This document shows positions 49,601-63,000 of a stretch of DNA of 64,000 bases, piece after piece (the first letter of the stretch is position 1; each line of letters begins with the position of its first letter). The notes beneath the pieces were generated by a model. It made no database searches. It saw only the letters and a list, made by a program, of their open reading frames with translations, and was not told where the DNA came from. Position numbers and translations under genes: made by a program. Source of the DNA: Prochilodus magdalenae (lineage: Eukaryota; Chordata; Actinopteri; Characiformes; Prochilodontidae); assembly GCA_024036415.1 (NCBI GenBank), contig JAMWET010000573.1, positions 186,001 through 250,000 on the forward strand, in the 5' to 3' direction.

Positions 49601-51489
49601 TCATGTACTGTATTCTCGTGATTATGTCTGAAGCTTAATGGGGTTATATGGCTTAACTTATATGTTGTATGATGAGCTGTGCAGTATTCAGCTGCTCAGA
49701 TGCTTTGTGAAGGATGTGATCATTAGAGGGCTTTCTAAATGTATACGCTGATTTAGCTATGTTATGTTGATGCTTCACATATTCCACCACTTTAATAATT
49801 AGTATGTGCTGGCTTTATGCACTGCGCAGTACAGCGTTATTACCCCGTTTTTAGGACACATACAGCCCACAGCAGTGGGTATTCCTCAAAATATGCAAAT
49901 CTAATACAACTTAAAAAACTTTTTAAATAGGTCTGACTCCTTCTTCAACTTCAACTTCTTGAGCTATTGCAGTCTATCATATTAAATTAATTGCCAGCAA
50001 AGAGAGAGAAGTACCAAATAAACTCCAGATCCAAACCAGTGGGCCAAATGTCAAGTGAATTGTCAAAAACTACTTTTGTGTTTTCCAAAGACAGATTGGT
50101 GTAGTGTTGGTTATTTAATGCAGAAAAAAAACAATTAATTTTATTTCAAAGCACAAGCAGCATCAAGGGAAATGCAAAAGAAGGGCAAAGGAACACTCTG
50201 TCTCAGCGTCAGGTACTCGCTGATTCCTTTGTTGTCAAGTGTCAAATTCATTATAATCTGTATAATCATGAGACTCATAACTAACGTTTCATTTCTGCTG
50301 CATCAGGACGAGCCTGTATGGAAATGTAAGCTCTACTATGGATGTTTGAGCCTGAAGGTATGCTTGTGGCACACAAAGCATATTGTTTACCCTGGGGATA
50401 AAATCTGTAGCACAGAAAGACATACAGCATCTCAGAGCAGTGCTGTTGTCCAAGCTACTAGAAATGAATTGTGTATGAATGTCATTTCGGTAGAGCTGGC
50501 CTGGATACCCTGAACCCTGAAGTATTCGTTTGTTAGGGTTTTACTTTATTTCTGTTATACTATGCAGGCACGTCAAGTTTTAATGACTTGAACCTGAAAA
50601 AAAAGAAAGTCATGTGGTAACAAGCAAAGGTGCTACTTTTATTCAGTTCAAATAAGAGCTTTGAACAAAGTGTTGTTTCAAGTTGACATATGATATATGA
50701 GACATATATTTCTCATTTTCAGTGTTCATAATTCTTACTTTAGGGTCTATTAGATTTACATGCTTTTCCCAAAACACTATGCTTTTCTCATACTTGCATC
50801 TGAGCTCACTCTCTGTCAGAGACATCTCTCTGATAGAGCTCCTGTGTCCAGGCCCACCTTTGATGATTTCAGTGTGCTATGATTTTTAGCTACCCTACTC
50901 TGTTCTGATTGGCTAACTGCTAAAGCCAAAGCTGCTACAAGTTGCAACCCCCACTGCGCTGCGGCTCTTTGAGTCTGGGTCTGAGTCCAGTTCTGAAAGT
51001 CAGGTAGAACAAGTTGATAGATCTGTTTCACCTTAGCAAGCAAACACATTTTACCACAGGTTTATAACATAAAAGTGTTAAATCTGTTATTGCCACTGTG
51101 TTAGAAAATGGAGTAGTCTCTGCACACTGTTAGTACAGCACATGAGCTGCTCTGAACACAAACAAATAGTAAATAAATAATTATTTTAAAGTGGTTTAGA
51201 GTGCTACAGAATGTGGGAGTTTCTGATTAGACTGGATCTCTATGGAGATGTTCTTAGTACACTAGATACAGGTACACGAGACACAACATTGCTCGAAATC
51301 AAAGCATGTCTGTTCCATCAGGTGGACAACTCAACAAAAAAGTTTTTTGTCAACATTTGAAAGCGCGAGCTGCCCCTTACATTGAGTGAACATTTAATAG
51401 AAATAACCCCTTTAAAAACATCACTGTATCTAAACATTACCATTTTGGAGATACCACGTTCAGTTACCTGTCACAGAAGTGGGTGTAGA
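46651..51489. other. Intergenic, no gene seen
   Basis: No exon is supported. Around 49460-49545 the sequence has GCAGTATACAGTATG-type words common in fish MITEs, without clear ends. The part 50896-51036 shares a short block (AAGTCAGGTAGA) with 9656-9766, which may be a further old repeat family. Confidence 0.45.
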
Positions 51490-51700
51490 CGAGGAAACCA
51501 GGATTACAACTAATTAGCAAGGACAGAAACATACAACAAGAAACCAAACGAACATCCAACATGGAATCAAACGGCAAGCAAAAACACGGGAACACAGGGA
51601 GTATAAATGAACACGGACTAACAAGGAACACCTGGGAAGGGGCGGGGCTACAAACACGGGACCTAAAAGGTGGAGACAGGAGGATCACATGACCAAAACA
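51490..51700. mobile_element. Possible dispersed repeat fragment
   Basis: Words such as GGGAACACAGGGAGTATAAAT, GGGGCGGGGC and ACATGACCAAAAC resemble a frequent fish interspersed repeat, from memory. No ends or coding part could be defined. Confidence 0.35.
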
Positions 51701-51720
51701 AAAGCACATAGACGGGGACA

Positions 51721-51747
51721 GGCAGACAGACAGACAGACAGACAGAG
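51721..51747. repeat. (ACAG)n microsatellite
   Basis: Six to seven CAGA units in tandem. Confidence 0.9.
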
Positions 51748-52578
51748 ATGTAACATTACCCTAGCGAAGTTATTGTGCAAGTACTTTCTACTGTCAGCTT
51801 CACCAGGTAAATCCAACAGGCCTGTAAATAAATATCTAGTGCTGGAAGTTCTGGTGCATTGTTCTCCTGAGCAAAGATATTGTGAAAGTACTTTCTACTG
51901 TCAACACAAATCCAACAAAATCATGTGTCGACTCCACTTCCAGCTCAACTCCCTTTAGAAACAGTGTTCTTTTTTCCGTTTTTCTGTCTGGCCTCATTAT
52001 AAAAGACCTGTGTCTAATTACAGCAATGCAGTGCTCTGAGAGACAGCTCTGCTTTCAGTCTGCTCTGACAAACGGAATACAGTGTGCGCAAAGCGAAGCT
52101 CATTTGTCACCAGCCATAATAAGGCTGACATGACCCCTGATGCGCTGTCATGCCCTGACCACAGTAATGACCCACCAGAACATCTGCAGGTTGCAAAGCG
52201 TCTATTCTGACTCTCAGATGCATTCACAGCTACAAACTGTATAACGGAACACAATTTCCATGTTAAAAATGCTGTTTCCTTTAAATAGGCTCCATTATCA
52301 TTCATTCTCAGACTACGAGTGGACGAGGTCATAAAGTATGCAGCAATTTGCTCGCAACATGTCGGATGCTGTTGTGAAACGCGCATGACAAATGGCTACT
52401 GTTCCAGCTGTTTGTCATTTCTGCACGTTTGAAATTTCGTACGTGCGACTGTGACAGATGCAGTTCAAAAGCATAGACGCCTCATAACTGGCTTTACATA
52501 AACTGCTCTGACAACCTGCTGTAGGTTTACCGACTAGTACTGCTGTGCAGCTCTAACTCACTCAGTCTTTATCTGTCT

Positions 52579-52598
52579 CACACACACACACACACACT
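52579..52598. repeat. Short (CA)n microsatellite
   Basis: About ten CA units. Confidence 0.9.
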
Positions 52599-52726
52599 TG
52601 CTCTCTCTTCTCACAGCTGGAATCAGCAGATGCTAAACTCGCCTCTGTAGACTGCTGAAGCCGATAGGGGCAAAGCACTGGTGGATCTCAACCTCGTTCA
52701 CACCCTAACCTCCATATCTCTGCAAG

Positions 52727-53038
52727 AGGTGTTAATGAGAGAAAGTAAAAGCAGTCGGCTCGTGAGACAGCAGTGCAATTCAAGCCTGGGAGGAATCATC
52801 CTGTTCTAGCTATTGCCGGAGTGTATTTATTTATGGCTCGATGACTTCTGTGCAAAACCTCAAGCGACCAGGCTAACCTTTGGTGCCTCAAGTCAAATCC
52901 CAGACATATATCATACTGCAGTGCAGTTTTTAGCAATAGCCTAATACATTCATACTAGGGCTGTCAGGCCATAAACATAACTAATTGTGATTAATCACAT
53001 TAGTCTGTGCAGTTAATTGTGATAAATCACATTTATGT
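52727..53038. repeat. 312-bp duplicated block, copy 1
   Basis: It aligns end to end with 55075-55386, in direct orientation, at roughly 88 percent identity by eye with two single-base gaps. It begins AGGTGTTAATGAG and ends ATCACATTTATGT. The right third contains ACTAGGGCTGTC and TAATTGTGATTAATCACAT, a sequence recalling ends of hAT-type fish repeats. Flanks of this copy are unique sequence, so it is probably the source copy. It is non-coding. Confidence 0.88.
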
Positions 53039-54975
53039 GCTTACTTTCACCCCTAGGATAAGATTCTTTCCAGTGGGAATGTATTTAATTAGGATGTATT
53101 ATCACCTTTCATAATTAAACTTGAAACAGGAAATAAAATCATGTGAATGGAGGTTCCAGCTTTCATCGCTGATGTCCATTGAGAGCAGATGTGGTGGCAT
53201 GTTCACACCATTACATTAAGTTTGTATTGATGGAAATAAGACACAGAAAAAGGGAAAAGTTAAAAAAATATATCCCACTCTGAAGTGTCCCGCTTCAGTC
53301 TAGCTTTCATAGGGAAAGCAGGTCTACGAACCTGACCTTCAGGATCGGACTCTGGCTCAAACTGAAACAGCAAAACCAACGCCGCTGTAAGAATAGCCAC
53401 AGTTGTGTGGGGGCGGAACCTGTAGCAGAATCACGCTGGCAGTTGATCGCCAGAACAGAGTGGGTGGGCTAACCCATTAGGCGGGGCAAGAAAAACTTTA
53501 TGTCTAGGAAAAAATGAAGCATGTAAATCTAGTAGACACTAAAATGAAATGATTGAAAATTGTCCCTTTAAAAAGAAAACCGACATTTTAAAACTGAAAT
53601 GCTTTAAAACAAAGCTTCGTTTGAGTCAGCAATGGTTCAGTATTTAACTGAGCTGAATAAAAGTAGTTCATTTGCTTATGACATTATTGTATTACATTTT
53701 TTTAAATCAAAATCTGCTGTAGTAGACCACAAATATAAATAATGAACACTGAAAATTAGGGTAATAGCTGCCCTTTAACTTATTAGAATCCCAAGCGAGC
53801 ATCCAATCATCAGCCATACATAAATTAAAACTTGTAATGAATGTATATAGTTTAAATGAAATCCTTTAGAAATCTTTTAGAACATCCTGATTAAGGCTGA
53901 AGCCAGCCTCACTTCTCCCATGAGCACTCTTCAGTGTAGTCTGCCGAAGGCGTTCATTGCTGATATTACAGATATTGCCAGTATGAGCTGTCTGTATGTA
54001 ATGAAATTAATATTTCAGACTATAAATACTTTGGTAATAAACAAAATAAATGAAAAAACTTCATGGCCTAGCAGTAACTGGAAATAACCTTAATTTTATC
54101 AAGACAGCCATTAATGAAACTTAGAGTCAACACTTTGTTTGAACAAGAGGACTAATTTACAGAGCTGGCTAGAACTAGGAAATTACGCTTATAAAAAAAT
54201 CAGTCAAATCACATTCGTGACTTCTCTTTGGCACCACTTGTTAATGGACATGAAACCAGGTTTAATCTCTTTAAAAATCAGAGCAGGGCTACTTCTAATT
54301 CCCCACATTGCTGAGACTGTGGTTCTACCCTGTTTAAAATGAAGCATGCACTGGAAGGAAAACATTTTCAGGAGGAGTTTCATACAATAAATCTTTTCAT
54401 GTCAGATTGTTCTTTCGATCTGTGAAAAAAGAACTGCAGGTTTTAGCCTGAAACAGCATCTCTCAATTAGCATTCCAGCTTCATTCACCAAGGCCTCCTC
54501 CCTGTCACATTTTACAGGTCAGAGCCAAATTGGTGTCCTGCAGCAGTTTCAGTGTTTCGAGCTGAGACTGGAGTAGAGCGAAGGACTAGGCCAGCTGAAG
54601 ACTGGCTGTGTCACCGCGCTGTCTCGTTTAATGAACAGAATGTCTGAGAAATGTCTGTTTTCATCTGATATTAGTCCATCCTTGTTAGACACAAGTTGTG
54701 TTTGCACTTAAATGCTGGGGCTTCATGCTGAAACTCTGACTCAATATGGAATTAAATTAAAGTAGGAGTCATGGAGAAATGCAATGAATGTAAATGATGA
54801 ATCAACTTCAAAAGCACAGGCCCAGTAATATATATATTTATTTATACTTTGTGTATACTGAATATCTTTGACATGGGAAAATAACTTTTTGTATACATCT
54901 AAGAACGTATACATGTATCATCAGAAAACAGCTGCACCCAAAATAAAGTGTAGTAGTTTGTGAAGTGAAGTAGTT
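53039..54975. other. Intergenic, no gene seen
   Basis: AT-rich unique sequence. A GC-richer patch at about 53280-53480 has no ORF with a domain. Confidence 0.5.
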
Positions 54976-55074
54976 TCTGTCAGTATGGCGTCAGGCGGCC
55001 ATGCTTGCTAATGGAACATGCATACATCTTAGCACGGAGTTGTTGAGGTTCCTAATGGTGCCCTGCAATAAGCC
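54976..55074. repeat. Dispersed repeat family 1, partial copy (left of block)
   Basis: It matches the start of copy A (CAGTATGGC, GGAGTTGTTGAGGTTCCTAA). It stops exactly where the 312-bp block begins. Its end part (GAGGTTCCTAATGGTGCCCT) is repeated after the block near 55448, so the two flanks overlap in content. Confidence 0.65.
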
Positions 55075-55386
55075 AGGTGTTAATGAGGGAAAGTAAAAGC
55101 AGCTGGCTTGTAAGGCAGCAGTTTAATTCAAGCCTGGAGGAATCATCCTGTTCTAGCTTTTGCCAGAGTGTATTTATTTATGGCTCGCCTTCTTCTGTGC
55201 AAAACCTCAAGTGACCAGGCTAACCTTTGGGTGCCTCAAGACAAACCCCAGAGATACATCATACTGCAGTACAGTCTTTATCAATAGCCTAATGCATTCA
55301 TACTAGGGCTGTTATGCAATAAACATAATTAATTGTGATTAATCATGATAGTCTGTGCAGTTAATTTTGATGAATCACATTTATGT
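55075..55386. repeat. 312-bp duplicated block, copy 2
   Basis: Direct copy of 52727-53038, 2348 bases downstream. Both flanks are pieces of dispersed repeat family 1, which suggests that this copy was inserted, or arose by template switching, inside an existing repeat. Inverted ends are not evident. Confidence 0.88.
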
Positions 55387-55405
55387 ATGTATTTTGGCTG
55401 TAGGA

Positions 55406-55990
55406 TTTGTTTGGCCCACGTTTGGTAATGCAGCATATATACGTCTCAGCATGGAGGTTCCTAATAGTGTCCTCTGCTAATTCTTCCTATGCAGCTTAAA
55501 TGTTCTCACACAGTTCCTGCAGATTTTGCGGTAGGGGTGGAGGTGGAGTAACACCAGGCCTTCTGGACATGTGAGGCGTGACAACAAACTGTTCATCTTG
55601 GTGCTGACCACAGTGATTACACACACAGATTTGTTAGTCATCTCCACCAACTACACTGCAGTCTTTGGCGGCGCTGGCTTGGTGGTAAGTTCAGTCGCCA
55701 TAAGGGTTTGTGTGCATGTAGTCCTGCATCATGCAGCCGTCAGCCAATGGTAATGCTGGCTCTCATGGAGGGCATTACTGTTCACTGATTGTCCAGTCAT
55801 GCCTGCTGTGTACCCATATCAGACAATCCGTTGCTTTTCTCTCTCCATGGTTTGTGTAGGTCTCCCAGATCCTTCATGTAGCTGGTGCATGCCTTCTTCT
55901 ATCCACTGCATGCTATGATAGTATACGCATGACCAGTATGACGCATAATATGTTAAGGCCATCCTGATTTTCTCAGCCCCATGATGCAAA
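55406..55990. repeat. Dispersed repeat family 1, copy B
   Basis: Similar to 90-600 in direct orientation, with shared ATGCAGCTTAAAT, GGTAGGGGTGGAGGTGGAGT, GCAGTCTTTGG, CATGTAGTCCTGC, GGTCTCC and CCTTCATGT blocks. The 60-codon ORF at 55571-55753 is not conserved as an open frame in copy A, so the family gives no sign of coding here. Confidence 0.72.
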
Positions 55991-58900
55991 CCCTCTTGGA
56001 CTCAAATACCTTTTTTAAACTCTTCTCTGAGGCATATTTCACTTGCAAAAGATGCTACTAATTCAAAAGTTAAATGTCACAGATAGTCTGTGTACACAGT
56101 ACTGTGCAGAGGAGACCAGATAAATAATACCTAGAACCTCTCTGGTAAAAATATGTAATTGCATGCAGTGTGCAGAGGAACATTGTGTTGTTTAGACCCC
56201 CACAAATGGTTGAATCTGACTTTTGCAAGCACATTGATAGATTATTCAAAGAGAACTCCTGGTACCATTGTCATCTGATGCTGTAAAATAATTATACACT
56301 ATTGTTGTCATATTTCATCAGTTTTATGTGGTTATCCATCCATTATCCATCCATCTATCCTGGTACCTTCAACTTTTAAATGGTTACTTCTGGTTATACA
56401 GGATGGCTTGCAGCAGCACATGCTCACCGACAGTAAGTCTCCCAAAATTAATAAAAGCAAATAACCTACACACTAAAAACTTTGAAACTGGATATTACTT
56501 TTTTTTTTATTTGAGGTTCCCAAATTTTCTGTTATGGCCTAGGACATGGCCTTGAATTAGCATGGCCCTTTTTTCAAATGGGTAACTAAGAGCTTCTCAT
56601 CCTTATCTTCATCACACCGATTTGAAATGCATAACCACTAGCTAGTAGCCGTAGCTCATCTATGGTGTGTTTTTCTCACCTTGCCGTTCGTCTCTCCGTG
56701 AGGCAAACCCACAGAGGATAATGAGGATGGCGCCCGACCGCATGGTGCACTGAGAGAGAAGGAACACTTGCCCATGGATGATTTATAAGATGACAGGCAT
56801 GTCCCACCCTCAAAGGATTTCTCATTACGTGCAGGAAGAGCATGCGAGCAAAGCTACTACCTGCCTCAGCGCCTTCAACTCCCCAAGAGCCCCTCGAGCG
56901 CTAAACAGTGGCGTCCATTACCTCAAAAGGGACATTTTGAACTACAAAAACGAAACACTGTAAAGCAGAAATGCCCAGTAAGAGCATGTAGTCTAATAGA
57001 GAAGCCTGGAAGTTGCTGCTCTTTTTTTTTTTTTTTGCTACTAGTCGACTCTACCTGCAAGCTCTCGTGAAGCACTAATGAAGGTTGGGCTATTAAAGTC
57101 GAGCTTTGATGAAGACCAGGTCTCGACATGTCTGCTTGGTGAAAGGGAAATACATTTAATAGCACGTAGCAGTGCAGCAGTATGCTAGCAATGAACCAGA
57201 AGGGTTTTAGCATTAATCTCACACTTCTTAACTGTGGTAGACTCAGGTAAATGGGTATTTGGGTAATAGGGGACCATTCAAAAAGCCATTTCTGTTGTAA
57301 CTGATGATTTCTAGATAATGGTTTACGTCTCTGTTTTCAGAATTGTATAGTTACAGCATTAAGCTAATGACTATGTGCATCTACGCTATGTAATTCTATT
57401 TAATTAGTATGATTATTATGGGATATTCAGTTACAGCATTGCAAATTCAATGTAGTTTAATTGCCACCTTGAAACTAATTAATCACTGCTCCGATAGTTA
57501 TCAGAAATTAGCAGACCAAACGTTTTTTAATTTGTATTTAATAACAAGGTAATTTTATCCAGAAATACTGTACAAGAGACCAGAATTTCCGGTCAAAATG
57601 GCTATTAAATACAGCCATCAACTTATTAATCTTTAGCACTTGGAAAAAAATCAATAACTAAAACTGCACCTTGTCCAGTATTTACAACGTCCACTTTTAT
57701 GTCTTATTTCATCTCTTAATTTAACTGTTTTAATAAACTTGGGGGTGGGGGTCCTTCCCCTCCCTTTCAGTCCTTCAAAGTTCAGTCTAAGAAGCTGGTT
57801 GTAATTTCTTAAAGTCTAGGTAAATTCGAACATTTTCTGTGGTGTTGAGGTCTGGATTTTGTTTGTTTGTCAAAATGTTCTCCACTCATGAGGCAAGAAA
57901 AAAGGAAGACAAACATTATAATTTACAACTTGAATGATAATTGAAGAGTCTTTGGTGTAGGCCCCATCCTCTGATCCTTCCCTCCCCTGGACAAAGAGGA
58001 TGGAGAGGAACACATAACCGTCAGCACTGGAAGCAGCAGAACAGGTACGCAAGTCATGTCATTTTAAAGATAATGAGTAAATGATTTAGCATTAGCATCT
58101 TTTCAGCAGTACTTGCATTAAAGCTTTCAGTTGTTCTTTTGTGTCTATTTCCTTCTAAATCCTAAAGGACCATGGATTCATGTGTTTTGTTACTCTGTTT
58201 TTCATTTTTCATCAGTTTTCCATCATTTCAATTTCTTGAGATCTCACAATATTTACGTTATTATCACAGCAAATCAAATGCTGTCAAATCAGCATTATCA
58301 TGACATAACAGGCATTGTTTTACTAAGATAATATTTATTGTCAGAAAAGGGCAGAAATTTCTCAAAACTTGGGGACAAAATGTTATTTGTTCTATGATAT
58401 AAGTGACATGAGATCATACACATTCTTTCAGACCCATAGCGTTGAGATGTCCTTTTTATATTGGAAGGATTGACAGAAACACCTGTGGATTTTTCTCCTT
58501 TCCCTTAAAGTTGAAAACATTACGGTTTTTCATATGACGTAACACTTTAGGTGGTCTACCAGGTCTGAATCTCATTTAGTCTTTATTTTATATTTACATT
58601 TTTTACTTTCTGTTTTAGAAACAGAAATATGTTCTAAGGTTATGAATAGCTGGTACTTAATGGCTGTTAAGACTGGTGAAGGGTGGTCTAAATTTATATT
58701 GACCCAGCATGTCCTTTATAGCCTGATGGCCCATAATAACTGTTTTCATCCTACCAGTTAACATGCTCTGAACTATCAGTCTAGTGCAGATAATGGTCTT
58801 AATTCAGATAGATGCCCTTTTGACAGTTATCTCTATTTAGAGTCTGTCTGGGTTCTGGCTGCAGTGCTTTGTCCGTCTTCCCCTTTCCTCCACGTCTGGC

Positions 58901-59810
58901 TCGTCAGCTCCCTTCCCCGATGCTTCTCATTTTCCTGCGGCCTGTTGAACACGCACTGGTCGCTTACCTTTAGGAAAGGTCAACCGCAGAACACTTCTCC
59001 CGGAGCACACACAGGCTAATTAAGCTCTGGCTGGAGAGAATAGCGAATCCCCAGATACCCGACTCAGAGAGAAGACCTCAGCAGGTCATGGCCATCTTGT
59101 CCCAGATTTGTGCTTGTGTGCGTGCCATTTGCATTCTCTTAGCGTCAATGCACTATTAAATCCCCCAGGATTTTCAGAGAGTATGTTGGGAAAATTCCTA
59201 TGACAGGAAAGGAGAGAGGAATTGCACACGCTCGGATGGTGAGATGCTTGATGAATGAGAAAGCCAATGTTTTCTGTCACTGACTATATTCAGGACACTC
59301 ACAAAACTAGACACTTAAATGCAGCAGGGGCTTTATTAATCTCACCACTACCTGCAGCCTGACTGTTTTCTTGACATCTCTGATTTTTATAGATTATGAG
59401 AGAATAATGAGATGAGGGGACCAGTATAACAGTCTGGAGATACTGACATATCTCTGTCCACCCGTATGAGACTTGATTCAGATAAAGAGACTTCTGTTTG
59501 CCAGTTGTTACCTTAAACCACAGAAGTCAAAGTTTTAACTAGCAGTAACAAAGAATGGTGCAATTTATAATACTCATTCATGGCTCATTAAAACAAGCTG
59601 CGTAAGTAGAAAGTGCACATTCCAATCTTTTACTCAAAATCTGTCGTTACCTTAACTGAACTGAATTTGACCTGAAAATGTTTCTTTATTTTCTTCAATT
59701 GGCTAAATGGTACTAAGGTTCTTTAAATGAAGAATGTGTTGTGTATATAGTTCTATCTATGATTCTATCTGTGGTTTATTTCAAACATTACATAAACAAC
59801 GGATTTTAAA
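55991..59810. other. Intergenic, no gene; GC-richer patches
   Basis: No exon is supported. Patches at about 56690-56940 and 58850-59120 are richer in GC than their surroundings and lack obvious repeats; they could be conserved non-coding elements. This cannot be judged without comparison. Confidence 0.35.
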
Positions 59811-60019
59811 CCAGTAGTAGTAGTAGTAGTAGTATTTAAGCAGTATAGTAGTAGTAGTAGTAGTAGTAATAGTAGTAGTAGTAGTATATTAGCAGTATAG
59901 TAGTAGTAGTAGTAATAGTAGTAATAGTAATAGTAGTAGTAGTAGTATTTAAGCAGTATAGCAGTAGTAGTAGTAGTAGTAGTATATTAGCAGTATAGTA
60001 GTAGGAGGAGGAGGAAGCG
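59811..60019. repeat. Higher-order (AGT)n array
   Basis: AGT triplet runs are broken at 59839, 59891, 59952 and 59989 by the word AGCAGTATA, each preceded by TTTA or ATATT. The triplet run plus this spacer forms a larger unit of 37-61 bases. The array ends in a short AGG run. Confidence 0.93.
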
Positions 60020-63000
60020 TATAAAAGTAGTATTTTTTGACCACGCCCCCTTAAACCTTAATTGGGTTCATGTTTATCTTCACATTAACATCAAAAAGTC
60101 GTGAGTTAATTTAAACTTAATGTAAAAGTAATTTATTATAAAAGTGGTACCAATAAATATATAAATATGTAGTTACATTTTAACAGTAGGCTATAGTAAC
60201 ATTATCAGTACTGTAATGATTCTTGATTTCTATGGGTTAGTTTGTAATTTTAATTGGGTTGGTTTAAAAACTTGTTAGGGAAATACACATATAGATGTAC
60301 GTGGGTTAATGTTAAATATGTACATTTTACATATACAAAGAGTATATTAATGTAATTAGTGATGTAATAATCTAATTATTCTATTGGTTAAATTTATGAA
60401 TAGGAAATAATAGATTATACAAACTTGTAAACAGTTTTGCAAAGAAAACAAAGCATTACCCCATATTTATACTACCACTCAAGAAATTCTTCTCCGCAGG
60501 CCATTTAATGTGACCATTCAGAACCCACAATAAGTGATTGTCATCACATCAGCACTTGATATCAGTGTAATACTTGTATCACTATTCTGAATTTTGGGCA
60601 AGCTGTCTAAAGCTAATTATGTAAGTGGGTGTGAGGTAGGGCAATATGGTAGTCAAACCATACTTTCATATATTTGATGCATACTTCTACTTTCGTAAAA
60701 TTGATTTTAATCACTTTCATGTCAAACAACATTCTTCAGGAACTGAGCAATTCCACACCATTTACCGGGCTCTTTTCTCCACGCTACATACATTTGCATA
60801 GAACTATTACTGTAGCTGAATTCACAGCCAGCTCTCTTTGGAATGATGCATCAACTCATTACACAACAATAGAGGCGATGCCAGCACATTAGCTACATCC
60901 CACATTCACTAGTGTGCCTAGAGTCTGTACAGAAGATATTCTCACATGGAAATGAAGCACAGCAGCTGGGTGGTCTGCATCATGGCTGGTTCTGCGCTTA
61001 GAGCATTCATTTTTGCCAATTTGCAATCCGAGCCACCCGTGGACGCCACTCGCTACCTATCTCATGCGAGGCGGAAGACCAGCCAAACGAACTTACAATA
61101 AAGCTCAGTCACAGCATGAAATTATACAAGCCACATTTATGCATCTGTTACGGCTTAGTATTGCGCAACCGGAGAATAGTTTCAAAAACAGAACAGAGAA
61201 TAGAGGGCTGAATGGCCCATAATGATGCAGCAGGAACTATGCTTGAGTAATCAGTGTTTCAGGTGAAAGTTAAGAGCCAGTGCTCTCAGCTTAGCCTTTG
61301 CTTAGATCATCTTCGTGAACTGTGTAAACGCATGCTGCTAATGCAAAGTCATAAGCTGCCACTTTCCTGGGGCGAGCGCACAATAAACACGTAGGAAATA
61401 ACCTATGAGGTCACTCCGGATCACTCATTGACCGTTAATGTGTAAGCAACAGTGGAGAAGCATCTATAATTCTGCGATAAACTGCCCCTAACAATAGGTC
61501 TAATGGTTTTCCTCTGGAGAGCTGGGAACAATGTTGCAATCAGGCTGAATACAAAAGGCATCCTGATAGATTGGGTCCCGCAGGCAGCGAAATTATTGTA
61601 GACCTTCACACCCCATTTTGTGACCAGCGCCACCTGTGCCATAGTGTGTCTTATCAAGGCTTTCTTTTTGTGACATTTAATTTCCTCACCTCAAAAAAAA
61701 AAGAAAAGAGATTCATTTCATAGAGTATGAGGTTACTCTGAGAGAAAGATGACCTATATTCACCAACACCGAGTCAGATTTAGGACTTTCACTGTAGACT
61801 CAGGAACTGTCAAACTCCTGTAATTTGCTTATTTCTATGCAGCAAACTGCAACGTGCTCTCAGAAAGTTCTTTGAGCCGAATGGAAGAGAAACAAAGACT
61901 GAAGTTCATTTCAAAGTACAGCAGTCGTATTCTTCCAAGCATGGCGCACATGAAATCTCACGGTGCCAAAACAGCCTACATTTTCTTTTCCTGTAAAGTT
62001 CACATGAGGGCCTTTATTTACCACACACTCATACTTTGTTTTCACATTAGGCTTTTCTAACTTCTCTTGGAAAGAATTAAAGCTGATTTAGTAACTGTAT
62101 TTTCAAGACTGGTGAATGTTATGGATCTCTTTCTCCTCTTTTTGTGGGTCGTTTTAGGTTTTGGATGTTCTCTAGTTTTTCATAATAAAATAACAAAAAT
62201 AGAATAAAATTGAAGTTTAATTTGAATGGTTAGCAAATACGAAAGAGGAACTGCTTAACATTAGTTTGCTAGATAGCATGCTAACAGCCCTGCCCACCAT
62301 AGAACATGTTCTTTCTAGCCGGATTAAAATCTAAGAGAACAACCAATCAAGAGACAATAGGACATAATTAAACCTGTTATGAGGTGTTTTTCTGTCTGTA
62401 GCCTGATAGAGCTAGCTCAGCGTGCAAACTACAAGCCCAAACAATGTCACCCATCACAGGCTTGGTGCTCTGTTAACGTGTTAAGTTAGAAATGATTCGT
62501 TTTTTTCTGTCATCATTTTTACATACTATGCTCTACCATATTAGTGTCATATGGGCACATATGGGCACCCCATCAGTATGAATGGGCAGAGCTAAAGTGG
62601 AGATGATTTTCATGACATCACAAAGCAGCTCATTTTAATTGGGTTGCTTTGGCAGTGTATTTTCCGTATAGACAGCACAGTGGGTACCCGCCAAAGCCTT
62701 TTAGATGTTCAGAGAAGACCTAATGATTTCTGTAGAGTTAAAATAAATAGTTTTTTTATGTATTTTTGTTTAATAGAATCAGTGTGTATTGAAACTACAG
62801 GGACACAGGAGCTGCTCAGGGTGGTACAGCACCCCCAAACAATAATAATTATAACAATAATAATAACAAAAATAATCAGAGCAATAAAGTTCCCTAATGC
62901 AGTTTTGAAATTTAGAAATAATCTAAGTGAATAATGTTTTTGAATAAATTTGCTACAGTGTGTGATTCTGGGCAAGACACAATCTACCACCACACCACAT

